DNA from: Bacillota bacterium
GTDB taxonomy: Bacteria; Bacillota; Clostridia; Acetivibrionales; JAEXSP01
Direction: 5' to 3'
Assembly (NCBI GenBank): GCA_023453795.1
Contig: JAEXSP010000030.1
Span: 124,001 to 188,000 of the forward strand
DNA: 64,000 bases
Below are positions 8,476 to 18,495 of the stretch, piece by piece. The notes below the pieces were generated by a model. That model ran no database searches. It was not told the DNA's origin and worked only from the letters and a program-made list of their open reading frames with translations. Position numbers and translations under genes: made by a program. How positions within the stretch are numbered: position 1 is the first letter of the stretch; each line of letters starts with the position of its first letter.

Positions 8476-9678
8476 TTAGGAGTGCTGTTTTTTTCTGCTT
8501 GAAGTAATGCTTTTCGCCAATTCATTAAGATCCTTGCCCTTCAAGGCACCTTCCAAAAGCTCCGGCAAAAGGGCTGGGGTGCAGGAAAAGCAGGGAATCC
8601 CTATTTGACTTATCCTTCTGGCCAAGCCCTCGTCGTATATAGGACTGCCTTGATCGGAAAGTGCCAAAAGGCATATGACCTTTACCCCGGATTCATGCAT
8701 TTCCTCGAACCTTTTAACCAAGGAAGCCTGATTACCGCCTTCGTAAAGATCCGAAATCAGTATGAACAGTGTCTTGGAAGGATTCTCAATGTATTGCTGG
8801 CAATAGGCGACCGACTTGTTGATATCAGTTCCGCCGCCCAATTGAATGCCAAACAGCATATCAACGGGATCGTTGTCGTATTGCTCAGATAAATCCACGA
8901 TTTCGGTATCGAAGGCTACTATTCTTGTACTTACAGACGGCATACTTGCGAATATAGAGCCGGTTATCGAGCCGTAAATTATCGAATCTGCCATTGATCC
9001 GCTTTGGTCCATGTCCAGTATGATATTCCACTGATTTGACTTTTTGGCCCTATCGAAAAAGAATATCCTTTCGGGTATGATTTTTTTATACGTTTTGTTA
9101 TAGTTCTTAAGATTTCTGTTTATTGTGTATTTCCAGTCGATGCTTGCGGCATCAGGCAGAGGTGAATGGTTCCTTTTGTTCAAGGCCCCTGTAACGGCTT
9201 TTCGTATGTCATTCTCAAGTCTTTTGTTAATCTCTTCAACCACTGAACGGACAAGCTGTCTCGCTGTTTCTTTAGTCCTCTCGGGGATTTTCCCGCGTAA
9301 TGACATCAGCGTTGCAACCATTTCAATACTGGGCTGTACATTTTTCAGCACCTCAGGCTCAAATAACAGCTGTTTTAAGCCCTTTCGCTCAATTGCATCC
9401 GATTGGATTACCGAAACTACATCTTCACTGAAAAACGTACGTATATCTCCAAGCCACTTTGCTATTTTGGGAGAAGAAGGGCCTTTACCGGCAGACCTTG
9501 TGTTTCCGGTTCCCTGAAGCTGGACTGACGAAGAATCATCATAGATTGCCGCCAAAGCTTCATCCATGATTCTTTCATCCTCACTGAGCATCAAGCCTCC
9601 TTCTGAAAAGGATTCGAGCTCTTCATTGCTGCTTTCGCCTAAAATTAATCTCCATCTTTTTAACTGTTCGGAATTCAT
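8476..9678 (-). CDS. VWA-domain protein, partner of MoxR ATPase
   Basis: A 400-residue protein with a C-terminal von Willebrand A domain. The metal-ion-dependent adhesion site is intact: D224, S226 and S228 in DQSGS, with GGGTD further on. The N-terminal 200 residues are helical and charged. It has no signal peptide, so it acts in the cytoplasm. VWA proteins paired with MoxR AAA+ ATPases act as adaptors that present a target for remodelling. It is the last large gene of the eight-gene operon, starting 3 bases after the DUF5682 stop. Confidence 0.85.
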   Translation of the reverse strand: MNSEQLKRWRLILGESSNEELESFSEGGLMLSEDERIMDEALAAIYDDSSSVQLQGTGNTRSAGKGPSSPKIAKWLGDIRTFFSEDVVSVIQSDAIERKGLKQLLFEPEVLKNVQPSIEMVATLMSLRGKIPERTKETARQLVRSVVEEINKRLENDIRKAVTGALNKRNHSPLPDAASIDWKYTINRNLKNYNKTYKKIIPERIFFFDRAKKSNQWNIILDMDQSGSMADSIIYGSITGSIFASMPSVSTRIVAFDTEIVDLSEQYDNDPVDMLFGIQLGGGTDINKSVAYCQQYIENPSKTLFILISDLYEGGNQASLVKRFEEMHESGVKVICLLALSDQGSPIYDEGLARRISQIGIPCFSCTPALLPELLEGALKGKDLNELAKSITSSRKKQHS

Positions 9679-9681
9679 AAG

Positions 9682-11949
9682 CTATAAATCTCCAAAGTCA
9701 AATTCATTTATATTCTCAATTTCTTTTTCCTCATCTTCACTGAGTTCACGGCTAAGCAGATCACTTGTATCATCCTTGCCGGCTCCCCATATTTCCCCGA
9801 GGTTCTCACAGATGGTGCGTTTCTCGGCAGGCCCAAAGTCTCCGAAAGCCCTTCTTAGAAAGACAAGAGCCCGTTTGAACTGCTCACTGTCTAATGCTTC
9901 AACATAACCCGCAAGCTGCTCCCACAGGTTTATTCTTGCAAGGAGAGCATATCTGTTCCTCATTGACAACCCTTCAAACCAACCTGCCCCAAGGTCTGCT
10001 TCAATACCGGGAGATAATCTCCGGGAGACCTCCTGTGCAAGCTTTTCCGTATCTACCAGGCCTCTTTCAAGCAGTATGGCACAAGCATAGCCTGAAAGTC
10101 TGGGATTTCTGTCGTCCCTGTCGGAGAGCTCTGCAAGGCGCTTTATCCAGACCTCTTCATCAACCAGTGTATGATATTCCAGAGATATCAGATTCATTTT
10201 ATGAAATGCATGTATAAGCTCTCTTGCAGCATTATTATCACAGTTTGCCGCATCGTTCAGTAATAAGGCACCTCTCAGAAACAGCTGCTGCAGCAGGGGC
10301 ATAAGGGGAGAGGTATCGAATTTTCTTATATCTCCGTAGCTTATTACTGTAGCCAGATCGGAAGCTGCGTTCGAAATATCCAAAAAGGCTCCTGATTCCA
10401 CTGCAAGCCTCTGGAGAGTCAACCTGGCCTGTTCCATCCATTCTGCCATTCCGCAGCGGCAGGCTTCCATTATGATTTCTGATGCCTCATCGATCCTGGT
10501 GCTGCTATCCAATCTCTCCTTGAAAACATATGCTGCCGCAAGCTCAATGGTTTCACCGCGAAGTGTCGATTCCACAAGCTCAATCTCTGCTTCAGGTGTC
10601 CACCTTAATACCCAGGACTCAGCCCAGGTAGCTTTGTCCTGTGAATTTCCCTTTAACTGCTGAAAGCTGACATTTAAAACCTTGAGTCTGTTCAGGAAAA
10701 ACGACCTGTTCAGATCAAGAAAGGCAGACTCCCTGGATTGTACTCTTCTGTTTTCACGCAGGTCAAGATCCAGATCCATTGCTACAGGGGTTTTATATTT
10801 CTCAAGCTTAAGCCTTTTCAATTCCCTGTAAAAGTCGTCCTGTATAGAAGTCCGGCTTACTCCTTCGGGAAGGCTGCCGATATCGGTTCCTATTTCGGTT
10901 TGAGCAAGGGCTTCCGCAACAACAGACAAATCTCCATGACCCAGGCAGGTTACGGCTGAATCATGTATGTCCCGCAGCGTGGGGGCGCTTCCGGAATGGA
11001 GCGAGGCAAGGGCATTTGACAGTCTGACCCCTTCGATTATTTCTGCGGAGGATTTAGGGGTTCCGCTGTTTCTTAAAAAGGATACAACCCTTGAAAGATA
11101 CATGGCGGGCAGCTTTTCAAGCTCATTGCTTTTCAGGCACTGCCACATAAGCCCGTAGTATGCCGGAGCATTATTGCCGGCTCCGTACCCTGATACCGAT
11201 GAAAGCCTGTAGTATGAATACGGCATTAATGTCAAACGGGTTTTTACCCTGGGCAGGCTTGCAAATTCCTCATCTGTCATAACACCGTTTTCAAGGTCAA
11301 GAACCGGTGAGTGAAAAGCCCCTGTTACCACCACAATTTTGTCAGGTGAATGACCGCTGTCAATTGCATTTCTTATTCTGGACCTCATATAGGCCTCTCT
11401 GACAAGGTTTTTGGCATACTCAAACCTGCTGCCATCGGATAGGGCCCTTAAGCTTTTGCCGAATTCAAACGCTGAGAAGCGGTAGGAATCCTTATTAAGG
11501 TTGTGTTCAAAGCTTCGTTCCCAGTAGGCATCATAGTCCTCTTCACCTTCCAGCCGTGCTATTTCGGTGTAAATATCTCTTCTTTCTCTGTTTTCTTCCT
11601 TGTATTCAGCATGCTCCATACACAGGAATACATCCGAGGGCAGATCGATAAACTCCGAATGAACGCCATTCCTCCTGGCCCAAAGTATGGCCTGATACTC
11701 AGGAGAATATTCGGCAAAAGGATAGAGCAGGGTTCTGACAGGAAGCTCTTCCGTATAAGCAAGAACCGCAATAGGAAGCTTAGTACCCGGAGCAGTGAAA
11801 TATTCCATTTGAGAATTGGCATCCGACAGACCTTCAACCAAAACCGCAGTGGGCCTGATTTCATCAAGGAAGCTTACAAGATGATAAGCTCCGCCCGGTG
11901 AAAGATGCCTCACTCCAAACAAATTAGGCTTCATTTCCAACCGGCTCAC
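9682..11949 (-). CDS. DUF5682 family protein
   Basis: A 755-residue cytoplasmic protein whose N-terminus (NLFGVRHLSPGGAYHLVSFL) matches the DUF5682 family as I remember it; a GAFHSP segment near residue 220 is part of the same domain. No enzymatic activity is established for the family. The GTG at 11949 is chosen because AAGGAG is 8 bases upstream and it overlaps the MoxR stop by 4 bases (GTGA); an upstream in-frame TTG at 11967 overlaps the binding site itself. The family often occurs next to MoxR, VWA and SWIM genes, as here. Confidence 0.8.
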   Translation of the reverse strand: MSRLEMKPNLFGVRHLSPGGAYHLVSFLDEIRPTAVLVEGLSDANSQMEYFTAPGTKLPIAVLAYTEELPVRTLLYPFAEYSPEYQAILWARRNGVHSEFIDLPSDVFLCMEHAEYKEENRERRDIYTEIARLEGEEDYDAYWERSFEHNLNKDSYRFSAFEFGKSLRALSDGSRFEYAKNLVREAYMRSRIRNAIDSGHSPDKIVVVTGAFHSPVLDLENGVMTDEEFASLPRVKTRLTLMPYSYYRLSSVSGYGAGNNAPAYYGLMWQCLKSNELEKLPAMYLSRVVSFLRNSGTPKSSAEIIEGVRLSNALASLHSGSAPTLRDIHDSAVTCLGHGDLSVVAEALAQTEIGTDIGSLPEGVSRTSIQDDFYRELKRLKLEKYKTPVAMDLDLDLRENRRVQSRESAFLDLNRSFFLNRLKVLNVSFQQLKGNSQDKATWAESWVLRWTPEAEIELVESTLRGETIELAAAYVFKERLDSSTRIDEASEIIMEACRCGMAEWMEQARLTLQRLAVESGAFLDISNAASDLATVISYGDIRKFDTSPLMPLLQQLFLRGALLLNDAANCDNNAARELIHAFHKMNLISLEYHTLVDEEVWIKRLAELSDRDDRNPRLSGYACAILLERGLVDTEKLAQEVSRRLSPGIEADLGAGWFEGLSMRNRYALLARINLWEQLAGYVEALDSEQFKRALVFLRRAFGDFGPAEKRTICENLGEIWGAGKDDTSDLLSRELSEDEEKEIENINEFDFGDL

Positions 11950-13037
11950 GCATTCATCTCCTTGCAAGCATTATATAAATCACGCCATTCGGACCCGCGT
12001 TTCTTCATTATATTATCGAGATATTCCTTCCAGACAAGCTTGTCCTTGTCTTCATCTTTAACGATTGCTCCCTGAAGGCCGGCCGCAATATCCTCATTTG
12101 AGATTTTGCCGTTCCCGAAGCTGGCAGCAAGGGCCATACTGTTGGCCAGCAATGATATTGCCTCTGCGGTGGAGATTACTCCGCTTGGTGACTTTACCTT
12201 ATCCTTGCTGTCAAGAGTCATACCGTTCCTTAATTCACGGAATATGGTTACCACTCTGGCTACCGATTCTTCCGCAGGCAAGGCAGCTTGAAGATCCAGA
12301 TTTACCGCCAGCTCCTTTACACGCTTCCTGACTATTTCGATTTCCGTGTCTATATCACCGGGAGTGGGGAGTACGATGATGTTGAAACGTCTTTTTAACG
12401 CAGCTGACATATCGTTGACGCCCCTGTCACGGGTGTTTGCAGTTGCAATAATCGAAAATCCCCTTACTGCCGAAACTTCGCTGTTCAATTCGGGTATGGA
12501 AATGCTTTTCTCCGATAATAATGATATCAAGGCGTCCTGTACCTCGGAAGCACATCTTGATATTTCTTCGAACCGGGCAATCCCTCCGCATTCCATGGCA
12601 CGGTAGACAGGACTCTTTATCAAGGCCTCTTTGGTCGGACCGTTGGCAAGCAGCATTGCATAATTCCAGGAGTAACGTATTTGTTCCTCGGTAGTTCCGG
12701 CTGTTCCCTGGACTACCTTTGTGGAGTCCCCGTGTATGGCTGCGGCAAGGTGTTCCGAAAGCCAGGATTTTGCCGTTCCCGGCTCGCCTATAAGCAGCAG
12801 TGCCCGGTCGGTAACCAGTGTAGAGATTGCTATTTCAACGAGACGTTTATGACCTATGTATTTTGGAGTGATCACAACCCCTCCAGCCTTGCCCCCTGTG
12901 ATATAAGTCAGGACCGACCTCGGAGACATCTGCCAGCCTGCAGGCACCTTTTCCTTTTCAGCTGCTATTAACGCTTCTAATTCTCTGGAATAAAGCTTTT
13001 CAGCCGGTAATCTCAAAATATTGTTCAATTCAGTCAT
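11946..13037 (-). CDS. MoxR-family AAA+ ATPase
   Basis: A 363-residue ATPase. Walker A GEPGTAKS is at residues 84-91, followed by the FEEISRC segment (Walker B region), a sensor-like IATANTRDRG and ALKRRFN with the arginine finger. MoxR ATPases work as chaperones that insert cofactors or remodel complexes together with VWA partners. The gene follows the HEAT-repeat gene by 6 bases and overlaps the DUF5682 start, showing tight coupling. Its substrate in this system is unknown. Confidence 0.92.
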   Translation of the reverse strand: MTELNNILRLPAEKLYSRELEALIAAEKEKVPAGWQMSPRSVLTYITGGKAGGVVITPKYIGHKRLVEIAISTLVTDRALLLIGEPGTAKSWLSEHLAAAIHGDSTKVVQGTAGTTEEQIRYSWNYAMLLANGPTKEALIKSPVYRAMECGGIARFEEISRCASEVQDALISLLSEKSISIPELNSEVSAVRGFSIIATANTRDRGVNDMSAALKRRFNIIVLPTPGDIDTEIEIVRKRVKELAVNLDLQAALPAEESVARVVTIFRELRNGMTLDSKDKVKSPSGVISTAEAISLLANSMALAASFGNGKISNEDIAAGLQGAIVKDEDKDKLVWKEYLDNIMKKRGSEWRDLYNACKEMNA

Positions 13038-13043
13038 AACAGA

Positions 13044-14885
13044 TTAATCCTTCTTTCCCTTCAGATATTGAGCCAATTCAAAAATTCTCCCGCCGGCTTC
13101 ATTATCATACCCGGCAGCAAACGTCTCCAGCTCCTGCGCACTTTCACGGGGTAAAAATTTTAGTACTTTAATTAATTGATTTAAATAATAATTAATATAA
13201 AAGTCTTTTCTTTTAAAATTGAAATCCAGCAGCTTGATAATAATATCCGTGAGCTTGGGGTATTCTGCCTGTATCAGACCAAGAACCATACAGCATTTGC
13301 TGGCATCGAGCTTTAAGTCCGTATCCAGCTTCTTTGAAAGGTAGTAACCTATACAAGCTGATTTATCAGGGGATGCCAGCCTGCATACCAGCTCGGGTTC
13401 ATCAATCGCAATCAGCTCGTTCACCCAGCTTGAATCCAATCTCACCTCTTTGAGCTTTGGTTTAGCGAAAGGGTGATGACCGCTGAAAGATGAAAATTCA
13501 TCCAACCGGTACTTCTCATTGAAATCAGCATAACGATTTAATATAGAATAAATTTTTTTCCATGTAGGTAATTTCTTAAGCTTCAGGTACTTCGAATAAT
13601 TCTTATAGACAAATTCCGGGTCGCGTGTGAGAATGGAAGACTCGAAAGCATATCCAATCAGGCAGTTGTCAAATCTATCCTTTGCCGATTCAAGCAATTC
13701 ATAGGCTTCTTTTGTTCCGAAAAGGATTATATTATTTGCCACTGTTTCAGCGAGAGTTCCCTCAATTTCATAAAGAGACTTTTTTGGAGCCTTGAATTTG
13801 TTTAAATGCTCCGAATGCTCAAAGCACTTTTTGAGAAAAACGAAAACCTCATCAAAGTTCTTGCCTTCAAGGCAATCAAGTGTGATGTAAAAATGTTGAA
13901 TGACTTCACTGTCCGGAGGTTCAACCTTTTTAGGCAGTATTTTGAAAGTCTTTTCGGATCTCAATATTATTTCAAGACATTTTGCTGCTTCGGAAAGCAG
14001 AAGACTTACCATTTCAAAGGATTTGCACTGTTTTGCCGGAACCTCTGCAATTTCACTATCCTTGTCGCTAAAAGCTTCAATGATCCTTTTTACAGCTGCG
14101 GAGGAGTCAAGGTTTGAAAGGGCCAGCAGTGCAGCCTCGCGAATATCCTTCTTCCTGTCCTTCGAAAGCTCAAGGAGGGTGGCTTCGCACTCTGGAGAAT
14201 CCTTTAAGGCTTTTATTGCACTTACCCTGATTTCAAGCGAACCTTTATCGATTGCTTCAAGATAATAATCCTTTTCTTCACCTCCGGACAGCTTTGAGAG
14301 GAGATCAACCCTACGGGCATGTCCTTTAGACCCATCAAAGGAAATGCTCTTTTTCAAAACAGGGACGATTTTCTTCCCATAGCCCTCCAAAGCGAGACCT
14401 GCCAAGTCGGCTATCTCTGCATAGTTGTCCTCAAGCGCAGTCATAAGCGGCTGTATCAATCTGATATCTTTGAATATTCCTTCATTGTAAGCTTCACGGA
14501 TAACCTCAAGTCTTCCGTTCCCCTTTTCCGTAAGAGCTTCCGCTACCGGAATCAATCTCCTGAAGGGGGTGTTGGTAGGCAGTGCCAGCCCAAGTGTATC
14601 AATATCCTGAATTTCACCCTCAAGTCCTGTTTCACATTGTGTATAGAGGACTGCACTGACCAGATTTGCCAGTTCCATAAGATTTTCTGGAGATTTGTTT
14701 TTTTCAGATTTAATAACCTTTTCGATTGCATCTGCTATTCTGGCAAAAACCGGAACCTTTTCCCCCGATTTTCTCATCTGAGGGAGAAGCCTTTCCAGCC
14801 TGAAATCATTTATTGCCAGATCACTTCCGGCAATCAGCAGCCTTCTGGCTTCACTATATGTTTCGCAAATCAGCGGAATACTCAT
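13044..14885 (-). CDS. HEAT-repeat scaffold protein
   Basis: A 613-residue protein with several alpha-helical repeats of HEAT type between about residues 150 and 290 (for example LSKDRKKDIREAALLALSNL). The rest is helical without recognised motifs. It may correspond to the DUF5691-type component that accompanies DUF5682 and MoxR in other bacteria, but I cannot confirm that. AGGAGTG precedes the ATG. It probably scaffolds the other proteins of the operon; that is inferred from fold only. Confidence 0.75.
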   Translation of the reverse strand: MSIPLICETYSEARRLLIAGSDLAINDFRLERLLPQMRKSGEKVPVFARIADAIEKVIKSEKNKSPENLMELANLVSAVLYTQCETGLEGEIQDIDTLGLALPTNTPFRRLIPVAEALTEKGNGRLEVIREAYNEGIFKDIRLIQPLMTALEDNYAEIADLAGLALEGYGKKIVPVLKKSISFDGSKGHARRVDLLSKLSGGEEKDYYLEAIDKGSLEIRVSAIKALKDSPECEATLLELSKDRKKDIREAALLALSNLDSSAAVKRIIEAFSDKDSEIAEVPAKQCKSFEMVSLLLSEAAKCLEIILRSEKTFKILPKKVEPPDSEVIQHFYITLDCLEGKNFDEVFVFLKKCFEHSEHLNKFKAPKKSLYEIEGTLAETVANNIILFGTKEAYELLESAKDRFDNCLIGYAFESSILTRDPEFVYKNYSKYLKLKKLPTWKKIYSILNRYADFNEKYRLDEFSSFSGHHPFAKPKLKEVRLDSSWVNELIAIDEPELVCRLASPDKSACIGYYLSKKLDTDLKLDASKCCMVLGLIQAEYPKLTDIIIKLLDFNFKRKDFYINYYLNQLIKVLKFLPRESAQELETFAAGYDNEAGGRIFELAQYLKGKKD

Positions 14886-14910
14886 TCAAGTTTCACTCCT
14901 AAAAATGTAA

Positions 14911-16329
14911 TCAGTATGCAAGACGGATAATACGGTCGTCAGTAATAATACTGAACACCTGGACAGTTAATTTTCTGGTGTCGGGATCGGGGTGGAAGCT
15001 GACGAGAGCAGCTTGATCATAAAGAGCTTCCTTTTGTATCATACCCAGCAGCTGAGTGCTTGAAGGATCAAAGTTATCTTCGATTACTAATCTCTGACCC
15101 TTTGCATCCTCCATTACAAAAGTGCCTTCTATTTGCCCTATTTTTGAAAACCCAAGCAAAGCGTACGGATATTTATCTTCCAAGGGGTTTTTTATTAGGT
15201 TTTTAACCGATTTTACGGCCTCAGAAAACGATTTTTGTGCAAGCTCTTTTATCCTTTTATAATCATCGGGGGTAATTTCCCTGACAGATGAGTTTTCCCA
15301 GCGGACTCTGGTATTTGTACTGCCCGGGTAGGTATAAAGCTCCTTCACCTGCATAACGGAAAAGAATGAATCGTCTTCACGTATATATTTTGCCGCCTTG
15401 AAGGGGCGAAAATTCAAAGTTTCCTTCAGAACTCCGTCAGTTAAGCTGATCCATACTCCGTAATCGACATATTCCTGTTTAGCCTCACTGATATAAGTAT
15501 TAAAACTCAATTGAACCAACTCAATGTTATTCTGTACAAGTCCGAGCTCCTTTAGGTCGGTTAGCTGCCATATATGTCCTAACATTTCGTCCATACTTGA
15601 TGAAGCATCGAATGCCAGCTCCGGGTCATCCAGTCTTTTGCGGAGGTAATCCTTTCCTTTCCTGCATATGGTGTTCAGAGATATAAGTATGCCTATCCCG
15701 AGAGAATAAATTTCTTCATAGTTATCTGCATCTCTGAAAAGACATACAAATTCCATAAATGTAGCCTGTGCTTCTGAAATATAGTAGTTCCCAAGCTGCT
15801 TTGCCTGATTTTCCAGTTGATCGAGAGTCTTCTTATTTATAGTGCCAAGCCCGGACTGAACAATTCCGTTTACCAGCTTTTCAAGAATGTCCAAACCCTC
15901 TATCTGCGCGGCAATTTTTTTCTTGAGTGCCGATTTATTAACCTTTTTAGGTTCTTTACCGGCCTCGGATTTTTTCTTTTCTTCACGTTTTTCTGCCTTC
16001 CCCCGCTTTTCCAGAATATCCTGGGGTATATCCGCAGTATCGAAGGTTTTCCCGCTTACATACGCATACAATAAACCAAGTGCATGCTTGCAGGGAAACT
16101 GCCTGCTGGGACAGGAACATCTGGATACCGGACTGTCCGGCTTGATAAAGTCCACGGATACCAGATAATTACTGGCACCGCTTCCCTTACATTCACCGAA
16201 CAGAAGGTCTCCGTCTGCAGATTGCGAAAGCTTTACAAAGCTGTTTTTTTTGACAAGGCCCCATCCGTTTGAAATTGCACTCTGATTCGGGGCAAGTGTA
16301 TTGACAAATTCTTCTGTAATAGCAGGCAT
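14911..16329 (-). CDS. SWIM zinc-finger protein
   Basis: A 472-residue protein with an N-terminal SWIM zinc finger: C71, C73, C80 and H82 (CSCPSRQFPCKH). SWIM fingers bind DNA or proteins. A lysine/glutamate-rich linker follows (about residues 106-136), then a large helical and beta region of unknown function. It lies 25 bases upstream of the HEAT gene and 12 bases downstream of the ligase-like gene on the same strand. SWIM proteins are a regular member of MoxR/VWA/DUF5682 clusters. Confidence 0.85.
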   Translation of the reverse strand: MPAITEEFVNTLAPNQSAISNGWGLVKKNSFVKLSQSADGDLLFGECKGSGASNYLVSVDFIKPDSPVSRCSCPSRQFPCKHALGLLYAYVSGKTFDTADIPQDILEKRGKAEKREEKKKSEAGKEPKKVNKSALKKKIAAQIEGLDILEKLVNGIVQSGLGTINKKTLDQLENQAKQLGNYYISEAQATFMEFVCLFRDADNYEEIYSLGIGILISLNTICRKGKDYLRKRLDDPELAFDASSSMDEMLGHIWQLTDLKELGLVQNNIELVQLSFNTYISEAKQEYVDYGVWISLTDGVLKETLNFRPFKAAKYIREDDSFFSVMQVKELYTYPGSTNTRVRWENSSVREITPDDYKRIKELAQKSFSEAVKSVKNLIKNPLEDKYPYALLGFSKIGQIEGTFVMEDAKGQRLVIEDNFDPSSTQLLGMIQKEALYDQAALVSFHPDPDTRKLTVQVFSIITDDRIIRLAY

Positions 16330-16341
16330 ATTGTCTCTCTC

Positions 16342-17784
16342 CTATGGCTCGACTTTTACCCAGCCTTTTTTCACATTTTCACTTATAAAGGCATTCAATA
16401 GTTCAAAAATCTGGTCTTTGCTGTTTGAAATCCTTATATCCCTTTGAAGAGGCTCTTTTCTGTCCGAACTGAAATTCGTGTAATGAAATACAAATGCAGG
16501 ATACCTTTCATCCGTATTTTCCTTGTTGGTTTTCCACACCATGAATTTCTGGACCATGATTTTATCCTTGCTTTCCTTCTTATAAACCTCCCTGAATAAA
16601 ACCTCGCTCTTCGGAAGCTCAACGGGGGCATTACACTCTCCGATGCCGGGGGAGTAAAACAGGTCTGTAATCTGGGACAGCCTTACATCGGTTTCATTTG
16701 CTTTTTTATCATCCCTGAGCCTTGTAAAGATCGGGTAAATCATGCTTAACCCGTTACATACCGCTGCCGGCTTGTATTTGCCGTCTTCCAATTCCAGAAT
16801 GGTATTGGTTATTCTTGAGGCAGAGCCTTCAAAAATAATATCATTGTAGCTGAGCTCTATGACTGTTTCCGGTTTTACCATACGGAAGGCAACATTATTG
16901 GAATCTGTTTCGATATAATCCGATTCTATTGCGGTTTTGGAAAGACTTTCAAAAAGCTCTTTCTTTTGTGTATCATTAAAGCCGTTTCCCGTTCTTCCGA
17001 TTACCTGATATGTATTATTATCAGGCATCAGCGCCAGGAGGAGAGTCCTTATCTTGCCCCTGTCCTCGCCGGTTCCTTCCGAATAGCCTATAACTACTGC
17101 ATCCAGATTGTGTTTAGGCTTGACCTTATATACTAAAGGCAGTTCGCTTCTTACAATAATACCTTCTGATCCGCCTTCTTCAACCCAATTCTTGAATATT
17201 TGAGCAACCTCTGATTTTGAAGCGGCTTTTTTATATGTCACCTGGCGTACAACCGGGATATCATTGAAGATTTCCTCAAGCCTTTGATATATCTCATTAT
17301 ACTTTTTAGAACGCCAGGGAACACCGTTAATTTCTATAATATCAAAAGGTGCGAGACATAAGCTGCAGATTTCCTCTTCCTTTGAAAGTGCGGAAAGAAC
17401 ATCAAAAACCCTTGTACGTCCCTTGGCCTCGCTTACATAAAGCTCAGCAGGTATCACAGCAGAGCTTATCCCTGCCTTTTTAAGTGCCTTGCCGGCTTCT
17501 TCCACGCAGGGAATGCCAAGCCGCACCTTGCCTCCGGCATTCATAATGAAGGTGTCTTCGCCATTATAGAAAATTACACTCATTTCACCGTCATATTTCC
17601 TGGTTATATAGAATTCTTCGCCTGCAATCCTTGCTTCCATTTGATCGGGGCTTATTGAAATGAAGTTGCGCGCAACATTCTTCTTGTAATCGCCGGAAAC
17701 CAATGCAGTGGCTTCATCGACAGCTTCAATTGTTCCCTCAAAGTAACCCTTGCCCTTTATAAGCTTGCTTTTATCAATCCTCAT
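16342..17784 (-). CDS. ATP-dependent DNA/RNA ligase-like nucleotidyltransferase
   Basis: A 480-residue protein with the motifs of the ATP-dependent ligase superfamily in order: motif I KYDG at 63-66 with adenylation Lys63, AEL near 113-115, FDII near 147-150, motif IV EGIIVR at 207-212 and motif V YKVKPKHN at 219-226. The region after residue 240 may be an OB-like domain plus a C-terminal extension of about 170 residues. The core looks intact, so it probably adenylates itself and seals or caps a nucleic acid. The stop of the preceding gene overlaps its start by one base. A ligase in a MoxR/SWIM operon suggests a nucleic-acid repair or RNA task. Confidence 0.8.
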   Translation of the reverse strand: MRIDKSKLIKGKGYFEGTIEAVDEATALVSGDYKKNVARNFISISPDQMEARIAGEEFYITRKYDGEMSVIFYNGEDTFIMNAGGKVRLGIPCVEEAGKALKKAGISSAVIPAELYVSEAKGRTRVFDVLSALSKEEEICSLCLAPFDIIEINGVPWRSKKYNEIYQRLEEIFNDIPVVRQVTYKKAASKSEVAQIFKNWVEEGGSEGIIVRSELPLVYKVKPKHNLDAVVIGYSEGTGEDRGKIRTLLLALMPDNNTYQVIGRTGNGFNDTQKKELFESLSKTAIESDYIETDSNNVAFRMVKPETVIELSYNDIIFEGSASRITNTILELEDGKYKPAAVCNGLSMIYPIFTRLRDDKKANETDVRLSQITDLFYSPGIGECNAPVELPKSEVLFREVYKKESKDKIMVQKFMVWKTNKENTDERYPAFVFHYTNFSSDRKEPLQRDIRISNSKDQIFELLNAFISENVKKGWVKVEP

Positions 17785-18482
17785 TACAGTACCCCTTTCA
17801 GTTCAAGGTTTGTCAGATGAAGTATAAGGCAGTACTTATCATCCTTTATTCTTCCTTCCAGAAAGCCGCGGTAGGGTACTCCTCCGCCTGCCAGTACTAT
17901 TGGTTCGTTTCCCTTCTTACCGCCTCCAACAAACATGAGGGAGTTAGTCTCATGCAGGCTTTTGGCCATATCATACAGAAAATCATAAGTGAGGCCGTTT
18001 ACATGCTTTATTTGATACTTTCTGGTAAAAACAAATTTCTTTATTGCCATATCCTTCGGGAACTTCTTTCCTGTCCACTGCAGCGGTATTTCTCCCAATA
18101 TGTTGGAATCCGACTTAACAAGATCCCTGCGTTCTTTTTCCGTCCCATCGGGATTTCTGACTATTTCTACAAGGTTAACCCTGTAGGCTATCTTATTATC
18201 TTTATTTAAATAGAGCTTTCTTGTCTTTTTGATCAGTCTGCCTGAACCTTCAATGTCTACCTCGGGGTCGCCGTTGATAATTTCCCTGCCGAGCGCATTA
18301 AGGTCTCCGTATTTTAAAGTCAGCATTTCTTCACTTATTTCCAGTCTGCCTCTCAATATTTTAACGTTCTTTTTAGGGGAACCGTCCTGCAGCACAAAGG
18401 ATATCTCATGGTGTTTCGAAGTGCCCTCCATACCAACAACGGCATCCCTCTTCTTTTCGTTTGCTATATTTAATGATTTCAT
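17784..18482 (-). CDS. Unknown protein of the MoxR/SWIM operon
   Basis: A 232-residue protein I do not recognise. It is rich in beta-strand-like stretches and charged residues, with no signal peptide, membrane segment, Cys cluster or nucleotide-binding loop. A GGGKKGNEP loop lies near residue 191. Its stop overlaps the start of the ligase-like gene by one base, so it is translated with it and may be its partner. Confidence 0.7.
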   Translation of the reverse strand: MKSLNIANEKKRDAVVGMEGTSKHHEISFVLQDGSPKKNVKILRGRLEISEEMLTLKYGDLNALGREIINGDPEVDIEGSGRLIKKTRKLYLNKDNKIAYRVNLVEIVRNPDGTEKERRDLVKSDSNILGEIPLQWTGKKFPKDMAIKKFVFTRKYQIKHVNGLTYDFLYDMAKSLHETNSLMFVGGGKKGNEPIVLAGGGVPYRGFLEGRIKDDKYCLILHLTNLELKGVL

Positions 18483-18495
18483 ACAGTCACCTCCA

